Numbered from the stretch's first letter, positions 35,055 through 45,641 are shown. The stretch is 64,000 bases of DNA from CAIWMF01 sp964402065 (GCA_964402065.1 CAYOAN010000003.1:171738-235737), one strand, 5' to 3'. Translations and numbers: made by a program. Notes: generated from the letters alone by a model not told the origin.

Positions 35055-37910
35055 TTATTTAGCTTTGCCTATGCCCAAATAATCAATTTTAGCTGCAGCA
35101 GGCCTGCAATCAGGAGCCGTTAATTTTTCAAAAGAGCTAAATACAAGCTCAACTTTTGTTGAAGTCTTTTTTTCATTTCCTGCTGATAAAGGAAATGTCA
35201 ATGCAAAGGGGCCTGGCTTTAGTAGATGCTTTTCGCCAAGCTGCACGCCATTAACAAGCACTGTTATTTCTTGGTCTTTAGAAATAAAGCTTCCAATCCC
35301 TGGAACGACCCCTTTCACAACCAAGGAATCTCCAGGCTGTGCTGGCCCCAAAATTACATAAGAATTTTGTGAGATCCATCCATCTTCATACCATCCTGAA
35401 AATTCTAATGTCGTGGCCGTTACTAAGTCTTTAGGAAAATTCTTAATTTCTCGAGGCCGATCCATTCTTTTGTACTCTTCTGCTGAGATGGCAGAAATAT
35501 CACGTGCATATCCAACTAAGTACCGAGGATCAACCAGCCGCTTTTCTCCATAAAAGCCCATAATTCCTTTTGTGCTTTTTGAAAGTGGTTGGCCATCTTC
35601 TCCAAAATCAACAGCAATGTAATCTACCCCATCAATATTGACAGGCGTGATAGGCCCAACATAGCAATTTGCAGCTCCATCTCCCTCTAGCTCAATAGAA
35701 ACATCCTGCTTGCCTTTAACAATAGCATTTTTAAAAAGGGCTGTTTTGTTATCTCCTAATATCGATCTTGTCGCTGCTAATCTCAGGTAAATTGGCTGTG
35801 AAGAATCATCTACTCTAAATAAAAAGAACCGCCCAATACCTGCAATACTACCTGTTGGCCAAAATGGGTCTTTTTCACTTTGATAGAAAGAAACATTTTT
35901 GAGGTTTTTAAAGCCGTAAAAATGCTCTCCTCTGTTAGAAGCAATAAATGTTAAATAAATGTCATTATCGAAAAAATACTGCTGTTGAAAAAATGGCGTT
36001 CTTGTTTTTTTATTCGTCCTCAATTGCAATTGATTAAGAGGCTCTATCCCTACCATCGGCCTGATTTCTTGTTCTTTCCCTTCAACATGCTGACTCACTT
36101 GCTGCACAACATCAGTCCCAAGGATCTTTCTCTGATAAAACATGTCACTGTATTTTTCAGCAAGGTCTTTTGCTAAAAAAATCTCGTTCCCATACGGATG
36201 ATATTTTTTGATAAATTCCTCTTTAGCAATCGCCGGAACATTCATAATGCTTTCAAAAGGAACATGAACTTCCAGTGACTGGCTATTTTGATTATGCAGG
36301 TCGAACAAGCAGGCTGTCAGTTTTTCAATAACAATATGCGAGCTCCTTAAATTAAAGCGCGTTGTTGTAGCGTTTTTTTCTATTTCAAAATCGCTTTCTG
36401 AAATTTGAGGAATTGAAACAAACCGAGCATTAGGCTGTCCTAGCGAACAAACACCATAAAAAACACCTATAGGAAACTGTAATAAACAATAGACTCCCAC
36501 ACCAAGCAAACATGGCAGCAAGGCGATATTTGAAAAAAAAAGTGCTAGCTCAATGGCAATAAAGGGTTGAATAAACATGGCTAGCTTAAACAAACCAAAG
36601 CCTACGTTTTTATAAAAAAGCCTTGCCCCCATCCCAATCATTATCACGGCAATACAAGCTGCTCCTCTTCCTCTTCTTAACGATCGAACAACAAGCAAAC
36701 TAAAGAAAATCAATGAGCTCATAGCGAGAAAGAAATAAAAATAGCCCTTCTCAATATTTTCAAATTGGTCTGCAAGAGCTGAAAATCCAAACAGAGCAGA
36801 TAATCCACTCGGGACTAAAAAATAAGGAAATAAAAGATCGCTCTCAAGCGAATGTGATCCTGAACTAACCTGCTCCTGAAGAGTCCGTAGATAAGTAAGG
36901 ACGTTATACCGCAAAAGTGCGGCAACGATGAGTCCTACAAAAAAAACTCCAGCTATTGGGAGCCAAAAAAACTTTTTCTCTCGAATGCTTTTGATGATAA
37001 CCCACAAAAAAAATCCCAATCCACAAAATGGTGTTATTTCTGGATAGGTAATACATAAGGCAGCTCCTAATATCCCAAGGACAATCGCATACCGTATTAG
37101 AGCAGACCTTCTTGCCCAAGAAATTTTCTCTGTTATCAATAAAGCAGCAGTGCTACAGAGCAAAGTAAGACCCGCCACTTGAGCAATAAGTTGATAAAAG
37201 ATTCCTAAAAGAAAAAGCGGACTCCACGATAACAAGACCGCAGCAAGAAGCATTGTCTTGTACTTACTATGATTTGCTCGCATGAGTGCAGCTGTAGCAA
37301 GGGGCATTGACATGCCCAAGGCAATGGTTGTTGGCATAAAAATGTTAATTGCATTTATCCCAGTCGCTGCGGTTACTTCAGTTAACAACAATTCGCTCCC
37401 ATAACGCATTAAATTAGCAACATGTAAGAACCAATAACATTGAGCATAATCCTTACTAATAAGTTCCTCTACTGTTGGTAGATCAAAAAAACCATGATGC
37501 AGCGATCTCATGGCTGCCAAGCAATAGTTCGCCATATCATCGTTGCAATAAGAGAACCAGCCCAAGCCAAGCTTCAATAGAGGCCATCCAGTATAAACTA
37601 AAACAAGGAGCGCAACGCCCATAAAAGGGGCTAGTAATTTCAAGTTAAAACTTGGCCGCTTCCAAGCTAAGACCCCAATAGCAAGGGCAGAAAGAATGAT
37701 AGCTTCCCAGCGGCCAAATTTTTCGACGGGATAGCCTGCTTGGTTAATAATGCTAACAATAAGAATTTGAAGGGAGAATCCAAGTGCTGGTGAAATCAAC
37801 CACGATCTTAATGATGGCCCAGGAAAACGAACCGCTACTATAAAGGCCTTCCCTAGAATGCAAAAGTGGAGAAAAATAGCAAGTGGGAGCAAAAAGGCAA
37901 AGGGATGCAT
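35055..37910 (-). CDS. Large polytopic membrane protein with C-terminal beta domains
   Basis: The 951-residue protein has about a dozen membrane helices in its first 490 residues with long loops, including LGWFSYCNDDMANYC, which has an acidic pair where GT-C enzymes keep theirs. The remaining 450 residues are soluble. Its last 120 residues form a beta-sandwich-like stretch (EFSGWYEDGWISQNSY, then FISKDQEITVLVNG). The layout fits a GT-C glycosyltransferase or a polymerase with a carbohydrate-binding tail. The exact activity is unknown. It sits between two glycosyltransferase genes. Confidence 0.6.
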   Translation of the reverse strand: MHPFAFLLPLAIFLHFCILGKAFIVAVRFPGPSLRSWLISPALGFSLQILIVSIINQAGYPVEKFGRWEAIILSALAIGVLAWKRPSFNLKLLAPFMGVALLVLVYTGWPLLKLGLGWFSYCNDDMANYCLAAMRSLHHGFFDLPTVEELISKDYAQCYWFLHVANLMRYGSELLLTEVTAATGINAINIFMPTTIALGMSMPLATAALMRANHSKYKTMLLAAVLLSWSPLFLLGIFYQLIAQVAGLTLLCSTAALLITEKISWARRSALIRYAIVLGILGAALCITYPEITPFCGLGFFLWVIIKSIREKKFFWLPIAGVFFVGLIVAALLRYNVLTYLRTLQEQVSSGSHSLESDLLFPYFLVPSGLSALFGFSALADQFENIEKGYFYFFLAMSSLIFFSLLVVRSLRRGRGAACIAVIMIGMGARLFYKNVGFGLFKLAMFIQPFIAIELALFFSNIALLPCLLGVGVYCLLQFPIGVFYGVCSLGQPNARFVSIPQISESDFEIEKNATTTRFNLRSSHIVIEKLTACLFDLHNQNSQSLEVHVPFESIMNVPAIAKEEFIKKYHPYGNEIFLAKDLAEKYSDMFYQRKILGTDVVQQVSQHVEGKEQEIRPMVGIEPLNQLQLRTNKKTRTPFFQQQYFFDNDIYLTFIASNRGEHFYGFKNLKNVSFYQSEKDPFWPTGSIAGIGRFFLFRVDDSSQPIYLRLAATRSILGDNKTALFKNAIVKGKQDVSIELEGDGAANCYVGPITPVNIDGVDYIAVDFGEDGQPLSKSTKGIMGFYGEKRLVDPRYLVGYARDISAISAEEYKRMDRPREIKNFPKDLVTATTLEFSGWYEDGWISQNSYVILGPAQPGDSLVVKGVVPGIGSFISKDQEITVLVNGVQLGEKHLLKPGPFALTFPLSAGNEKKTSTKVELVFSSFEKLTAPDCRPAAAKIDYLGIGKAK

Positions 37911-37925
37911 GCTTGTATGTTTATC

Positions 37926-40808
37926 TTAGATTCTAACCCCGATTGAGAACAGCAACTGGACAATCTTACTTTCAATTACATTTTTCATATAAACTTTTCC
38001 TATTTCTTCGTCTGTAATGATTCGTTGATGGGAGCGGAACTGTAACTGTTTAATTTCTTTGTGTCCAATAGTGTTGATTTGAGCGTTGGTTTTCTGAGAT
38101 TCGTGGACTCGAAAGCACCCAAGAAAATAAGGTAGCCTTTTTATCACAGCGCCCCCCTCTTGGGCTCGTAGTAGAAAATCCCAATCCATTGCAAAATGAA
38201 AGTTTGGATCAATTCCTCCAATTTTGTCATAGAGGCGCTTCCGCCAAAACATCGTTTCTTGCGGCACGTAATCTATAACAGAAAGATTATAATTGTTATG
38301 ATGTGGCGTAAACCACCTTCCTATCTCTTTACCGCCATCATTGATAAGAACACGATGTCCATAGATTAAATCGACGTTGGGATTTTTTTCAAAAAAATCA
38401 GCAACAAAGGCTAACGATCCAGGCAGCAACAAGTCATCTGAGTTTAAATAAGCCATGATCTCGTTTTCTCCTCCTGTGCATCGCGCAAGTCCCTTTTGAA
38501 TAGCATCCGATTGTCCCTCATCCGGCTCACTAACAGCATAGCTCAACAAGGGGCGATATTTTTCAATGATGGCTGGAGATGCATCCTGCGAAGCTCCATC
38601 AATCACAATATATTCAAGATTAGAATAATTTTGATTTAAGACACTTTGAATAGTGGCCTCTAAAAAAGCCCCTTGATTGTAGGAGGGAGTAACAATCGAT
38701 ATCTTCGGTGTTTTTTCTTTATTTTTTAAAACGACACTCTTTTTTGAAAATATTTCATTCTTAATTGGCCTAGGATCGTAATGCCACAAATGTCCAATAC
38801 CTCCCCATTTGCGGTGGTAGAGATAGTGTTGAATGACCGACATAATAGGTTTTTTGACATTTTTTTTATTCCAATCAAGGATACACTGAAAAAGATCCAT
38901 TCCTTTTTTAGGCAGGAAAAGAAAACTTATTAAAAGTGGGCTGTACACCATTTGGATAGTCCCAATCTGCTCCCACTGCTGTTCTGCACCTACGGCTTCG
39001 ATAACAATGTCATTCACACCAAAGTGTAACTCTACTGGTGCTTTCACGCCGCAATCATAAGATCCATTGTTTTGACTGTACTGACTTGCAACATCTGGTC
39101 GCAAGTATCCGGTAAAACCATTAAAAATTTTATTACCCACCCTGAAGCGAATTTTTTCAATAGGAGTTCCATGTTGATGTAAAAACCACCCCCGAACCTC
39201 TTGATTTTTACGATGAGCGAGATACTTAGGGGCATCAATAGCAAAGTGATAATCAGAATGTTGAAAAACTTTTTTTGCATTGCACTGCCTTTTTATGGCG
39301 CTGATCAGAACCGTTAACATATTAATCTTGCGTTGCTCAACTAGTATGGGCGCTCCTTTTTTTTCTTCTTTACCTCCGCATTGATCCGCCAGTGCTTCTA
39401 GCTGCTGCTTACAGGAGGCTTTTTCAATTTGAATAAATTGATCGATACTCTGAGCAATAGAAAAAAGCTGCGGCATGATTCTTCTCATTCTTATACTTTG
39501 AGGAGATTGTTGAGGCTTTGGCGCAAGCCCTGTGGCCTTTAGCTCTTGCTGTTCAGCCAATAGTTCTTCATAAAGACGCTTGTGCGCTTTGGCTTGACGT
39601 TGCAGCGTAAATTTTTTCTCGATAAAAGAGCGGCTCTTTTGGCCCATAGCATCCCGCAGAGAAGGATTCAGCAAAATTTTTAACAGAGCTTCTGTCAAGG
39701 CTCCGATATTTCCTAAAGAAACTAAGAATCCATTTTCCCCATGAACAACAAGGTCGCTTATCCCACCTGTATTAAAACCAACAATAGGTGCTCCACAGGC
39801 CATAGCTTCTAAAATTGTATTGGGGAGATTGTCCTCTTTTGAAAGAGAGAGCAAGACATCTGAAGCCGCGTAGGCCTCCTGTAATTGCGAATCCTCTTCA
39901 ATAACATCCAGGTGCTTTGTTGGAAATGCAAGGTGCGCAAGTGTGCTTGCTCTTTTACCAACAAACAGAAATTGAATTTTATATTTAAAGTCAGCTCCCA
40001 ATGTTTCTGAAATTTTTCGCAATAAGGCATACGAAAGCTCCTCCAAATATTCCAGGCCTTTCCGTTTTTCTTCACCGTCGCTACAAGTTAGTAAAATAAT
40101 GAAGGCATCTTCACTAAGTCCCAAATGAAGACGGGCTTCCTTTTTATTAGCAGGCTTGAAAATGTCTGTCTCAATCCCATAAGGAATTGTTTTGATTTTC
40201 GCTTCACGAAAGATAGCACTAGCTTGCGCTTCTTGAGCCATCCAATGACTCGGAGCCACTACGGTAATGGGGCAAGATTGAAAAACCTCTAATTGATCAA
40301 CAAAGTTCGCCTCAACAACATGTAATGGATCTGCCTTCAGCTGAGGGCAAGTCGTACACGTTTCCATAAATTGACGACATCCAGCCGGATAATGACAGCC
40401 TCCCGTAAAAGCCCGCATGTCGTGGCACACCCATAAGACTGGCTTTCTCAAGCTGAGGAGATGATTAATCTCCATAGGATTTAAAAAATCAGCAACCCAA
40501 TGAAAAACTAAAACATCTGCCTGTTGAACAATTTGTTCGTGGTTACAGCTCACTCCAGGATAGCCTAACGAAAAGCATGTATTCGTTAATGGTGCTCGTT
40601 GAAACTGAATGTAAAATTTTTCAACAATAGAAGCGAGTGGTGGCTCATAATCTGCAGCCGCTTGAATAACAAAAGGATCTTGTGAGGATTTTTTTTTGAC
40701 CAATACTTTTGAGTCAATTCCAAGAGATCTTAATCCATCATGGAGACGTAATGCTGAGCGTGTTGCCCCACTTCGATTATCATTAGAAGAAAAATGAACA
40801 ACTTTCAT
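37926..40808 (-). CDS. Two-headed glycosyltransferase: GT4, beta domain, GT2
   Basis: The 960-residue protein joins two enzymes. Residues 1-420 are GT4: VHFSSNDNRSGATRSALRLH at the start and EDNLPNTILEAMACGAPIVG as the E-x7-E donor site. Residues about 540-640 form a small beta-sandwich (EVRGWFLHQHG, then FTGYLRPDVA). Residues about 700-960 are GT2: ISIVTPSYNQGAFLEATIQS, then AYLNSDDLL as the DxD-like metal site. It probably adds two consecutive sugars to the glycan. The 130 bases before the gene hold no feature I can name. Confidence 0.88.
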   Translation of the reverse strand: MKVVHFSSNDNRSGATRSALRLHDGLRSLGIDSKVLVKKKSSQDPFVIQAAADYEPPLASIVEKFYIQFQRAPLTNTCFSLGYPGVSCNHEQIVQQADVLVFHWVADFLNPMEINHLLSLRKPVLWVCHDMRAFTGGCHYPAGCRQFMETCTTCPQLKADPLHVVEANFVDQLEVFQSCPITVVAPSHWMAQEAQASAIFREAKIKTIPYGIETDIFKPANKKEARLHLGLSEDAFIILLTCSDGEEKRKGLEYLEELSYALLRKISETLGADFKYKIQFLFVGKRASTLAHLAFPTKHLDVIEEDSQLQEAYAASDVLLSLSKEDNLPNTILEAMACGAPIVGFNTGGISDLVVHGENGFLVSLGNIGALTEALLKILLNPSLRDAMGQKSRSFIEKKFTLQRQAKAHKRLYEELLAEQQELKATGLAPKPQQSPQSIRMRRIMPQLFSIAQSIDQFIQIEKASCKQQLEALADQCGGKEEKKGAPILVEQRKINMLTVLISAIKRQCNAKKVFQHSDYHFAIDAPKYLAHRKNQEVRGWFLHQHGTPIEKIRFRVGNKIFNGFTGYLRPDVASQYSQNNGSYDCGVKAPVELHFGVNDIVIEAVGAEQQWEQIGTIQMVYSPLLISFLFLPKKGMDLFQCILDWNKKNVKKPIMSVIQHYLYHRKWGGIGHLWHYDPRPIKNEIFSKKSVVLKNKEKTPKISIVTPSYNQGAFLEATIQSVLNQNYSNLEYIVIDGASQDASPAIIEKYRPLLSYAVSEPDEGQSDAIQKGLARCTGGENEIMAYLNSDDLLLPGSLAFVADFFEKNPNVDLIYGHRVLINDGGKEIGRWFTPHHNNYNLSVIDYVPQETMFWRKRLYDKIGGIDPNFHFAMDWDFLLRAQEGGAVIKRLPYFLGCFRVHESQKTNAQINTIGHKEIKQLQFRSHQRIITDEEIGKVYMKNVIESKIVQLLFSIGVRI

Positions 40809-40940
40809 GAATAAGATTTACTGTAGCTAATGAAAAAGGGCTTCATGGCGTAATATCCAAGTGAAAAATTGTTGTATCAATAGGGTTAATATCAAAATGA
40901 CTCCAATCCTTATGCTAAATACGCCCGCATCCTGAGTTAA

Positions 40941-42320
40941 TTAATCTCCTTGTGGTAACTTAGATCGCTTCAATTCATTAACAACGACAGGAATGCCAAA
41001 CATTCCTAAAAATGGGGCTTTTTGATTTTCATAATCCCAACTTATCTCCAAAGGACCTAACCAAGGCGTTTCGTGCATACTAGCCCCCTTGTTAATAAAT
41101 TTATTTTTTTTAGCTAACTTAACTTGATAGCTGTATTGCCCGGCTTCGATGTTGAGATCAAAACAAAATTCAAATTCTAAAACTTCATTCGCCTTCATGC
41201 CGATATAGCTATGTCCATCGAGGTAAGAGGTCGTTGCATTAATGACTTGATTGTACCTATTCTTAAATACGATCACTAAATAATATTCTTCTTCAATAAG
41301 TGATAAAAATATTATTTTTACCTTCATTTTTTGAGACATCCTAATTTTTTGAGCTGGCACTCCTTCTTCAGTATAGGTCCCAACAGCAAGAATGCAGGCC
41401 CCTTCCTGGAAGGGGATTTTTTCAATAACCCACACTAGTTCATTTTTTAAGTGATCTAAATATGATTGTGGCGTTACCGAAACAGCTTGCTGCATCCTTT
41501 CATTACTATCTGGTTTGTCTGCTTTCGCTGTTATAGGCAGAGGCGCTGTATCATTAAAATAATAACCTATCGCCTTCTCGCTTTCTCCCCAGAAAATCTG
41601 TTCTCCTTTTTTCAAATAAAGACCTTTTTGGCAAAGGTCTCGAATACTTGCCATATCATGCGAAACAAAGAGCAAGGTTGTTCCTTGTTCCCGGAGTTCT
41701 CGCATTCTTGCTGCGCATTTTTGTTGGAAAAAATAATCTCCAACAGCTAAAGCTTCATCAATGATCAAGAGGTCCGGATCAATCATCGCCTGTACAGCAA
41801 AAGCTAAGCGCAAGACCATTCCGCTTGAATAGGTCTTTACTGGTTGATCCATAAAATTGCCAATATCAGCAAAGGCTTCTATTTTTTCAAAGCGTTGCTC
41901 TGTCTCTTCATCCCTTAGTCCAAGAATAGAAGCATTAAGATAAACATTTTCACGACCTGTAAATTCAGGATTAAAACCGCTCCCAAGCTCTAGTAGCGCT
42001 GCCACCCGCCCGTTAACAACGACGGAACCATCTGAGGGCTGCAGGGTGCCAGCTATGATTTGGAGCAGTGTTGATTTGCCAGACCCGTTCTTTCCAATGA
42101 TTCCAACAGCTTCTCCTTTTTTTATTTCGAAGGAGATGTTTTGAAGGGCATAAAACTCGCTGCAAAGTCCGTGAAGTTGTTGATCTATTTTTTGACGAAG
42201 TGGTGGAAACAACTCTCCTGCTAAATTGAGCAATGGATGTTTTAACCGTGCGGCAGGATCACGCCAGATCGTGTAGGCTTTTGAAACGTTCTTAACGGAG
42301 ATAGCAACTTCTTGAAACAT
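40941..42320 (-). CDS. wzt: ABC transporter ATPase Wzt with C-terminal binding domain
   Basis: Wzt drives export of undecaprenyl-linked O-antigen. The 459-residue protein has Walker A GKNGSGKST (near 75), signature YSSGMVLRLAFA, Walker B LLIIDEALAVGD and an H-loop SHD. After residue 260 it has an extra C-terminal domain of about 180 residues that in other Wzt proteins binds the capped end of the glycan. It is paired with wzm just downstream of it in coordinates. Confidence 0.93.
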   Translation of the reverse strand: MFQEVAISVKNVSKAYTIWRDPAARLKHPLLNLAGELFPPLRQKIDQQLHGLCSEFYALQNISFEIKKGEAVGIIGKNGSGKSTLLQIIAGTLQPSDGSVVVNGRVAALLELGSGFNPEFTGRENVYLNASILGLRDEETEQRFEKIEAFADIGNFMDQPVKTYSSGMVLRLAFAVQAMIDPDLLIIDEALAVGDYFFQQKCAARMRELREQGTTLLFVSHDMASIRDLCQKGLYLKKGEQIFWGESEKAIGYYFNDTAPLPITAKADKPDSNERMQQAVSVTPQSYLDHLKNELVWVIEKIPFQEGACILAVGTYTEEGVPAQKIRMSQKMKVKIIFLSLIEEEYYLVIVFKNRYNQVINATTSYLDGHSYIGMKANEVLEFEFCFDLNIEAGQYSYQVKLAKKNKFINKGASMHETPWLGPLEISWDYENQKAPFLGMFGIPVVVNELKRSKLPQGD

Positions 42321-42325
42321 GATTT

Positions 42326-43183
42326 TTATAAGACATCAGCAAATGCTGGTTTTACTTTCATAAAGAAAGCATACCCTGCTACGGCTATGACAAAACTTAT
42401 GATCAACTGAAATCCATACATTTTCCAGTCTGGCCATTCTCCAAAAACCAATGCACTCCGCGCCATGGAAACAAGAACAGCTGCGGGATTAAGCATCACC
42501 ACCCAACGCCATGCCACAGGAATTGCTGTAATAGGAAAAAAAATAGCGCTTGCGAACATCAAAACAGTAATGAAGGAAGGCATAATGGCTCTGATGTCTC
42601 TCAAAAAAACTCCTAGTCCCGAGATCATCCAAACCAATCCAACCGTATAAAGCATGATTGGTATAAGGATCAAAACAAGTGCTCCCGTTGAAAGAAAAAG
42701 CACCTTTTGGAACAAATACATTATCACCAACAAGGGGATAAACCCAATCGCTGCATGCACTACATTGGAAGCGAGGGCGATAACCGGTAAAATTTCTAAA
42801 GGAAACACCACTTTTGTTACTAAATTAGCATTTTGAACAATGAGCATTGGTGCCATGGCAAGTGATGTCGAAATCATCTCCCAAATAAGCAATCCAGAAA
42901 ACAAGCCTAAAACAAATTGCATTTTCGTTTCACCCTCGTGTCCATAAGAACCATGAAAAATGAAACCGAAAACGACAGCATAAACAGCAAGCATTAACAA
43001 AGGGGAAAAAAAGGCCCAACACAATCCAAGAAAAGTTCCTTTATAGCGATTCTCTATTTCCCGCTTCGTAAATTGCTTTATTAATGAACCAGAAGCCATG
43101 AATCGCAGTAATATTTTCCATGGCTGCACAAGTTCCCAAAAAGAAAATCGTCGAGAAGAATGGTAGGTCATTGCTGTTTTCAA
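42326..43183 (-). CDS. wzm: ABC transporter permease Wzm
   Basis: The 285-residue protein has the ABC-2 layout: N-terminal amphipathic part with FTKREIENRYKGTFLG, then six membrane segments. It forms the channel for the glycan with Wzt (5-base gap). Its start overlaps rmlC by four bases. Confidence 0.92.
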   Translation of the reverse strand: MKTAMTYHSSRRFSFWELVQPWKILLRFMASGSLIKQFTKREIENRYKGTFLGLCWAFFSPLLMLAVYAVVFGFIFHGSYGHEGETKMQFVLGLFSGLLIWEMISTSLAMAPMLIVQNANLVTKVVFPLEILPVIALASNVVHAAIGFIPLLVIMYLFQKVLFLSTGALVLILIPIMLYTVGLVWMISGLGVFLRDIRAIMPSFITVLMFASAIFFPITAIPVAWRWVVMLNPAAVLVSMARSALVFGEWPDWKMYGFQLIISFVIAVAGYAFFMKVKPAFADVL

Positions 43184-43731
43184 GCTGTTTCAAGAACTTC
43201 ATGCCACGGCAGTCCTTGCTGGTCTTTTTTTGAAAGCCTCACTGTTTTTATTCCAGCTAAAGGCCATGAAATTTTTAATTCGGAATCATTCCATCGAAGA
43301 ATTCGCTCATGCTCCGGGGCATAATAATGGGTCATTTTATAAATCACATCCGCCCTCTCGCTCAGCGTTAAGAATCCATGCGCTAAGCCAGCCGGAACCC
43401 AAAGTTGTTGATGATTCTCTTCAGAGAGTTCAAAACTTTCCCATTTTCCAAAAGTTGGTGAAGAACGACGCAAATCAACAACGACATCAAAAATTTTTCC
43501 ACGCACAACCCGCACGAGTTTTCCCTGAGGCTGCTGGACTTGATAATGCAAACCACGAAGCACTCCTTGAATAGAATGACTATGGTTGTCTTGTACAAAA
43601 GCGATATCGAGCTTTGTCCGGTTCAAAAATTCACGCAGGTTAAAGCTCTCGCAAAAAAAACCACGATCATCGTCAAAAATTTTTGGTTCAAGCAGCAAAA
43701 CACCTTCTATATTAGTTCTTGTTACATTCAT
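43180..43731 (-). CDS. rmlC: dTDP-4-dehydrorhamnose 3,5-epimerase
   Basis: RmlC epimerises C3 and C5 of dTDP-4-keto-6-deoxyglucose. The 183-residue cupin has the conserved FDDDRGFFCESFN, VQDNHSHSIQGVLRGLHYQ with the catalytic His, and VPAGLAHGF. It shares four bases with both rmlA and wzm, so it is tightly coupled. Confidence 0.95.
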   Translation of the reverse strand: MNVTRTNIEGVLLLEPKIFDDDRGFFCESFNLREFLNRTKLDIAFVQDNHSHSIQGVLRGLHYQVQQPQGKLVRVVRGKIFDVVVDLRRSSPTFGKWESFELSEENHQQLWVPAGLAHGFLTLSERADVIYKMTHYYAPEHERILRWNDSELKISWPLAGIKTVRLSKKDQQGLPWHEVLETA

Positions 43732-44603
43732 TGCTCTTGCAAAACTTGTTTTAAATATTTCCCGTAACTGCTTTTTAAAAGTGGGTTGGCCAGCTTTTCT
43801 AACTGCTCAGCGGTAATAAAGCCGCGATGATATGCGATCTCCTCAGGGCATGCAACCTTCAAACCTTGGCGGTGTTCAATAGTTTTAATAAAATTGCTAG
43901 CTTCGATCAGGCTCTCGTGTGTGCCTGTATCGAGCCATGCATAGCCCCGTCCCATCACCTCAACATGCAGTTGCTCTTGTTTTAAATAGAGGGAGTTTAA
44001 GTCGGTAATTTCTAATTCCCCTCGTAGCGAAGGGGCGAGGCTTTCTGCCAAACTAACAACATTGTTGTCATAAAAATAGAGCCCTGTTACTGCATAGCTA
44101 CTTTTGGGTTGAGTTGGCTTCTCTACAATCTCAATGGCCTTGCCTTCTGGATTAAAAGAAACCACACCATAGCGCTCTGGATCATGAACATGGTAAGCAA
44201 AAATGGTAGCCCCTTGTTCTCGAGTGTTTACTTTTTCCAACTGGGTAGGAAATTCATGCCCATAAAAAATGTTGTCCCCTAACACTAATGCGGAAAGATC
44301 ATTGCCAATAAAACTTTTCCCAATCAAAAAAGCCTGCGCAAGCCCATCGGGGCTTGGTTGGATGGCATATTGAAAATTTAGTCCCCAAGCGCTTCCATCT
44401 CCGAGCAATCGTTCAAAATGAGGCAGATCATGAGGTGTTGAAATAATTAAAATATCTTGAATATCAGCTAGCATCAAGGTGCTGAGCGGATAATAAATCA
44501 TGGGTTTGTCGTAGACTGGGAGGAGTTGCTTTGAAATGGCCTGTGTCACCGGATAAAGCCTCGTTCCAGAACCTCCTGCTAAAATAATACCTTTTCGTTT
44601 CAT
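43728..44603 (-). CDS. rmlA: Glucose-1-phosphate thymidylyltransferase
   Basis: RmlA makes dTDP-glucose, the first step to dTDP-rhamnose. The 291-residue protein starts GIILAGGSGTRLYPVT and has YDKPMIYYPLSTLMLA and VLGDNIFYG. Normal length. It precedes rmlC with a four-base overlap. Confidence 0.96.
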   Translation of the reverse strand: MKRKGIILAGGSGTRLYPVTQAISKQLLPVYDKPMIYYPLSTLMLADIQDILIISTPHDLPHFERLLGDGSAWGLNFQYAIQPSPDGLAQAFLIGKSFIGNDLSALVLGDNIFYGHEFPTQLEKVNTREQGATIFAYHVHDPERYGVVSFNPEGKAIEIVEKPTQPKSSYAVTGLYFYDNNVVSLAESLAPSLRGELEITDLNSLYLKQEQLHVEVMGRGYAWLDTGTHESLIEASNFIKTIEHRQGLKVACPEEIAYHRGFITAEQLEKLANPLLKSSYGKYLKQVLQEQ

Positions 44604-44639
44604 AGAAAAATTTTCTTCAGCTTAAAACTTTTATTAAAA

Positions 44640-45641
44640 TTACGGCCGATGGCACTGCCAGCGCCAACTATCACGACACATCTCTTCTAAAGTACGGCTC
44701 GCCTTCCATCCAAGAATCTTCTCTGCTGCGGAAGCATCTGCCCAACATGCAGCGACATCGCCTGTGCGACGAGGAGAAATTTTATAAGGAACTTTTTTTC
44801 CAGTAGCTTGTTCGAAAGCTGTTACCATTTCTAATACTGAATATCCTTTCCCCGTCCCCAAATTTAAGATGGCCATTCCGGAGCTTTCTATGCAATGCCG
44901 AAGAGCGGTGACATGCCCCTCAGCCAAGTCCATCACATGGATGTAGTCCCGCACGGCACTTCCATCTGGTGTTGAATAATCATCCCCAAAAATAGAAAGC
45001 TCTTTCCGTAAGCCTGCTACTGTTTGTGTGAGATAAGGCATCAAATTACTAGGGACTCCTTGAGGGTTTTCTCCAATGATCCCGCTCGGATGTGCTCCAA
45101 TTGGATTGAAATAGCGAAGGCCTGTTATACTCCAGGCAGGATCAGCTTGGATGAGGTCTGCCAATATTTGTTCAACCAAGAGTTTAGAGCGCCCATAAGG
45201 ATTAGCAGGGCGGCATGCCGTTCCTTCTTTGATTGGCAGCTCGTTGCATGCTCCATAGACAGCAGCGGAAGAAGAAAAAATGAGCTTTTTCACAGCTGCT
45301 TGCTGCATCGCGCGAAGTAAGGTTAATGAACCAGTTACATTAACATTATAATAATGGAGCGGTTCCTTAACGGAGTCTCCTACGGCCTTCAACCCAGCAA
45401 AATGAATCACTGCGTCGTACTGACGCTCCGTAAAAACTTTCTGAAGCAAGAACGCATCTCGAATATCTCCTTCAATAAGCTCGATTGATTTTTTGGCAAG
45501 GCTTTCTATTGCTGAAAGAACCGAAAGACTGCTATTACAAAAATTATCCAGGATAACGGGAGTGTAACCGGCCTCCAATAAGGCCACACATGTGTGTGAG
45601 CCGATATACCCTGCCCCTCCTGTGACTAAAATAGTTTTCAA
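44640..45641 (-). CDS. galE: UDP-glucose 4-epimerase
   Basis: GalE interconverts UDP-glucose and UDP-galactose. The 333-residue protein has TGGAGYIGSHTC (7-18), SSSAAVYG and YGRSK, and an ending typical of GalE (CWADASAAEKILGWKA). It supplies a galactose donor for the surface glycan. The gap to rmlA is 36 bases. Confidence 0.95.
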   Translation of the reverse strand: MKTILVTGGAGYIGSHTCVALLEAGYTPVILDNFCNSSLSVLSAIESLAKKSIELIEGDIRDAFLLQKVFTERQYDAVIHFAGLKAVGDSVKEPLHYYNVNVTGSLTLLRAMQQAAVKKLIFSSSAAVYGACNELPIKEGTACRPANPYGRSKLLVEQILADLIQADPAWSITGLRYFNPIGAHPSGIIGENPQGVPSNLMPYLTQTVAGLRKELSIFGDDYSTPDGSAVRDYIHVMDLAEGHVTALRHCIESSGMAILNLGTGKGYSVLEMVTAFEQATGKKVPYKISPRRTGDVAACWADASAAEKILGWKASRTLEEMCRDSWRWQCHRP

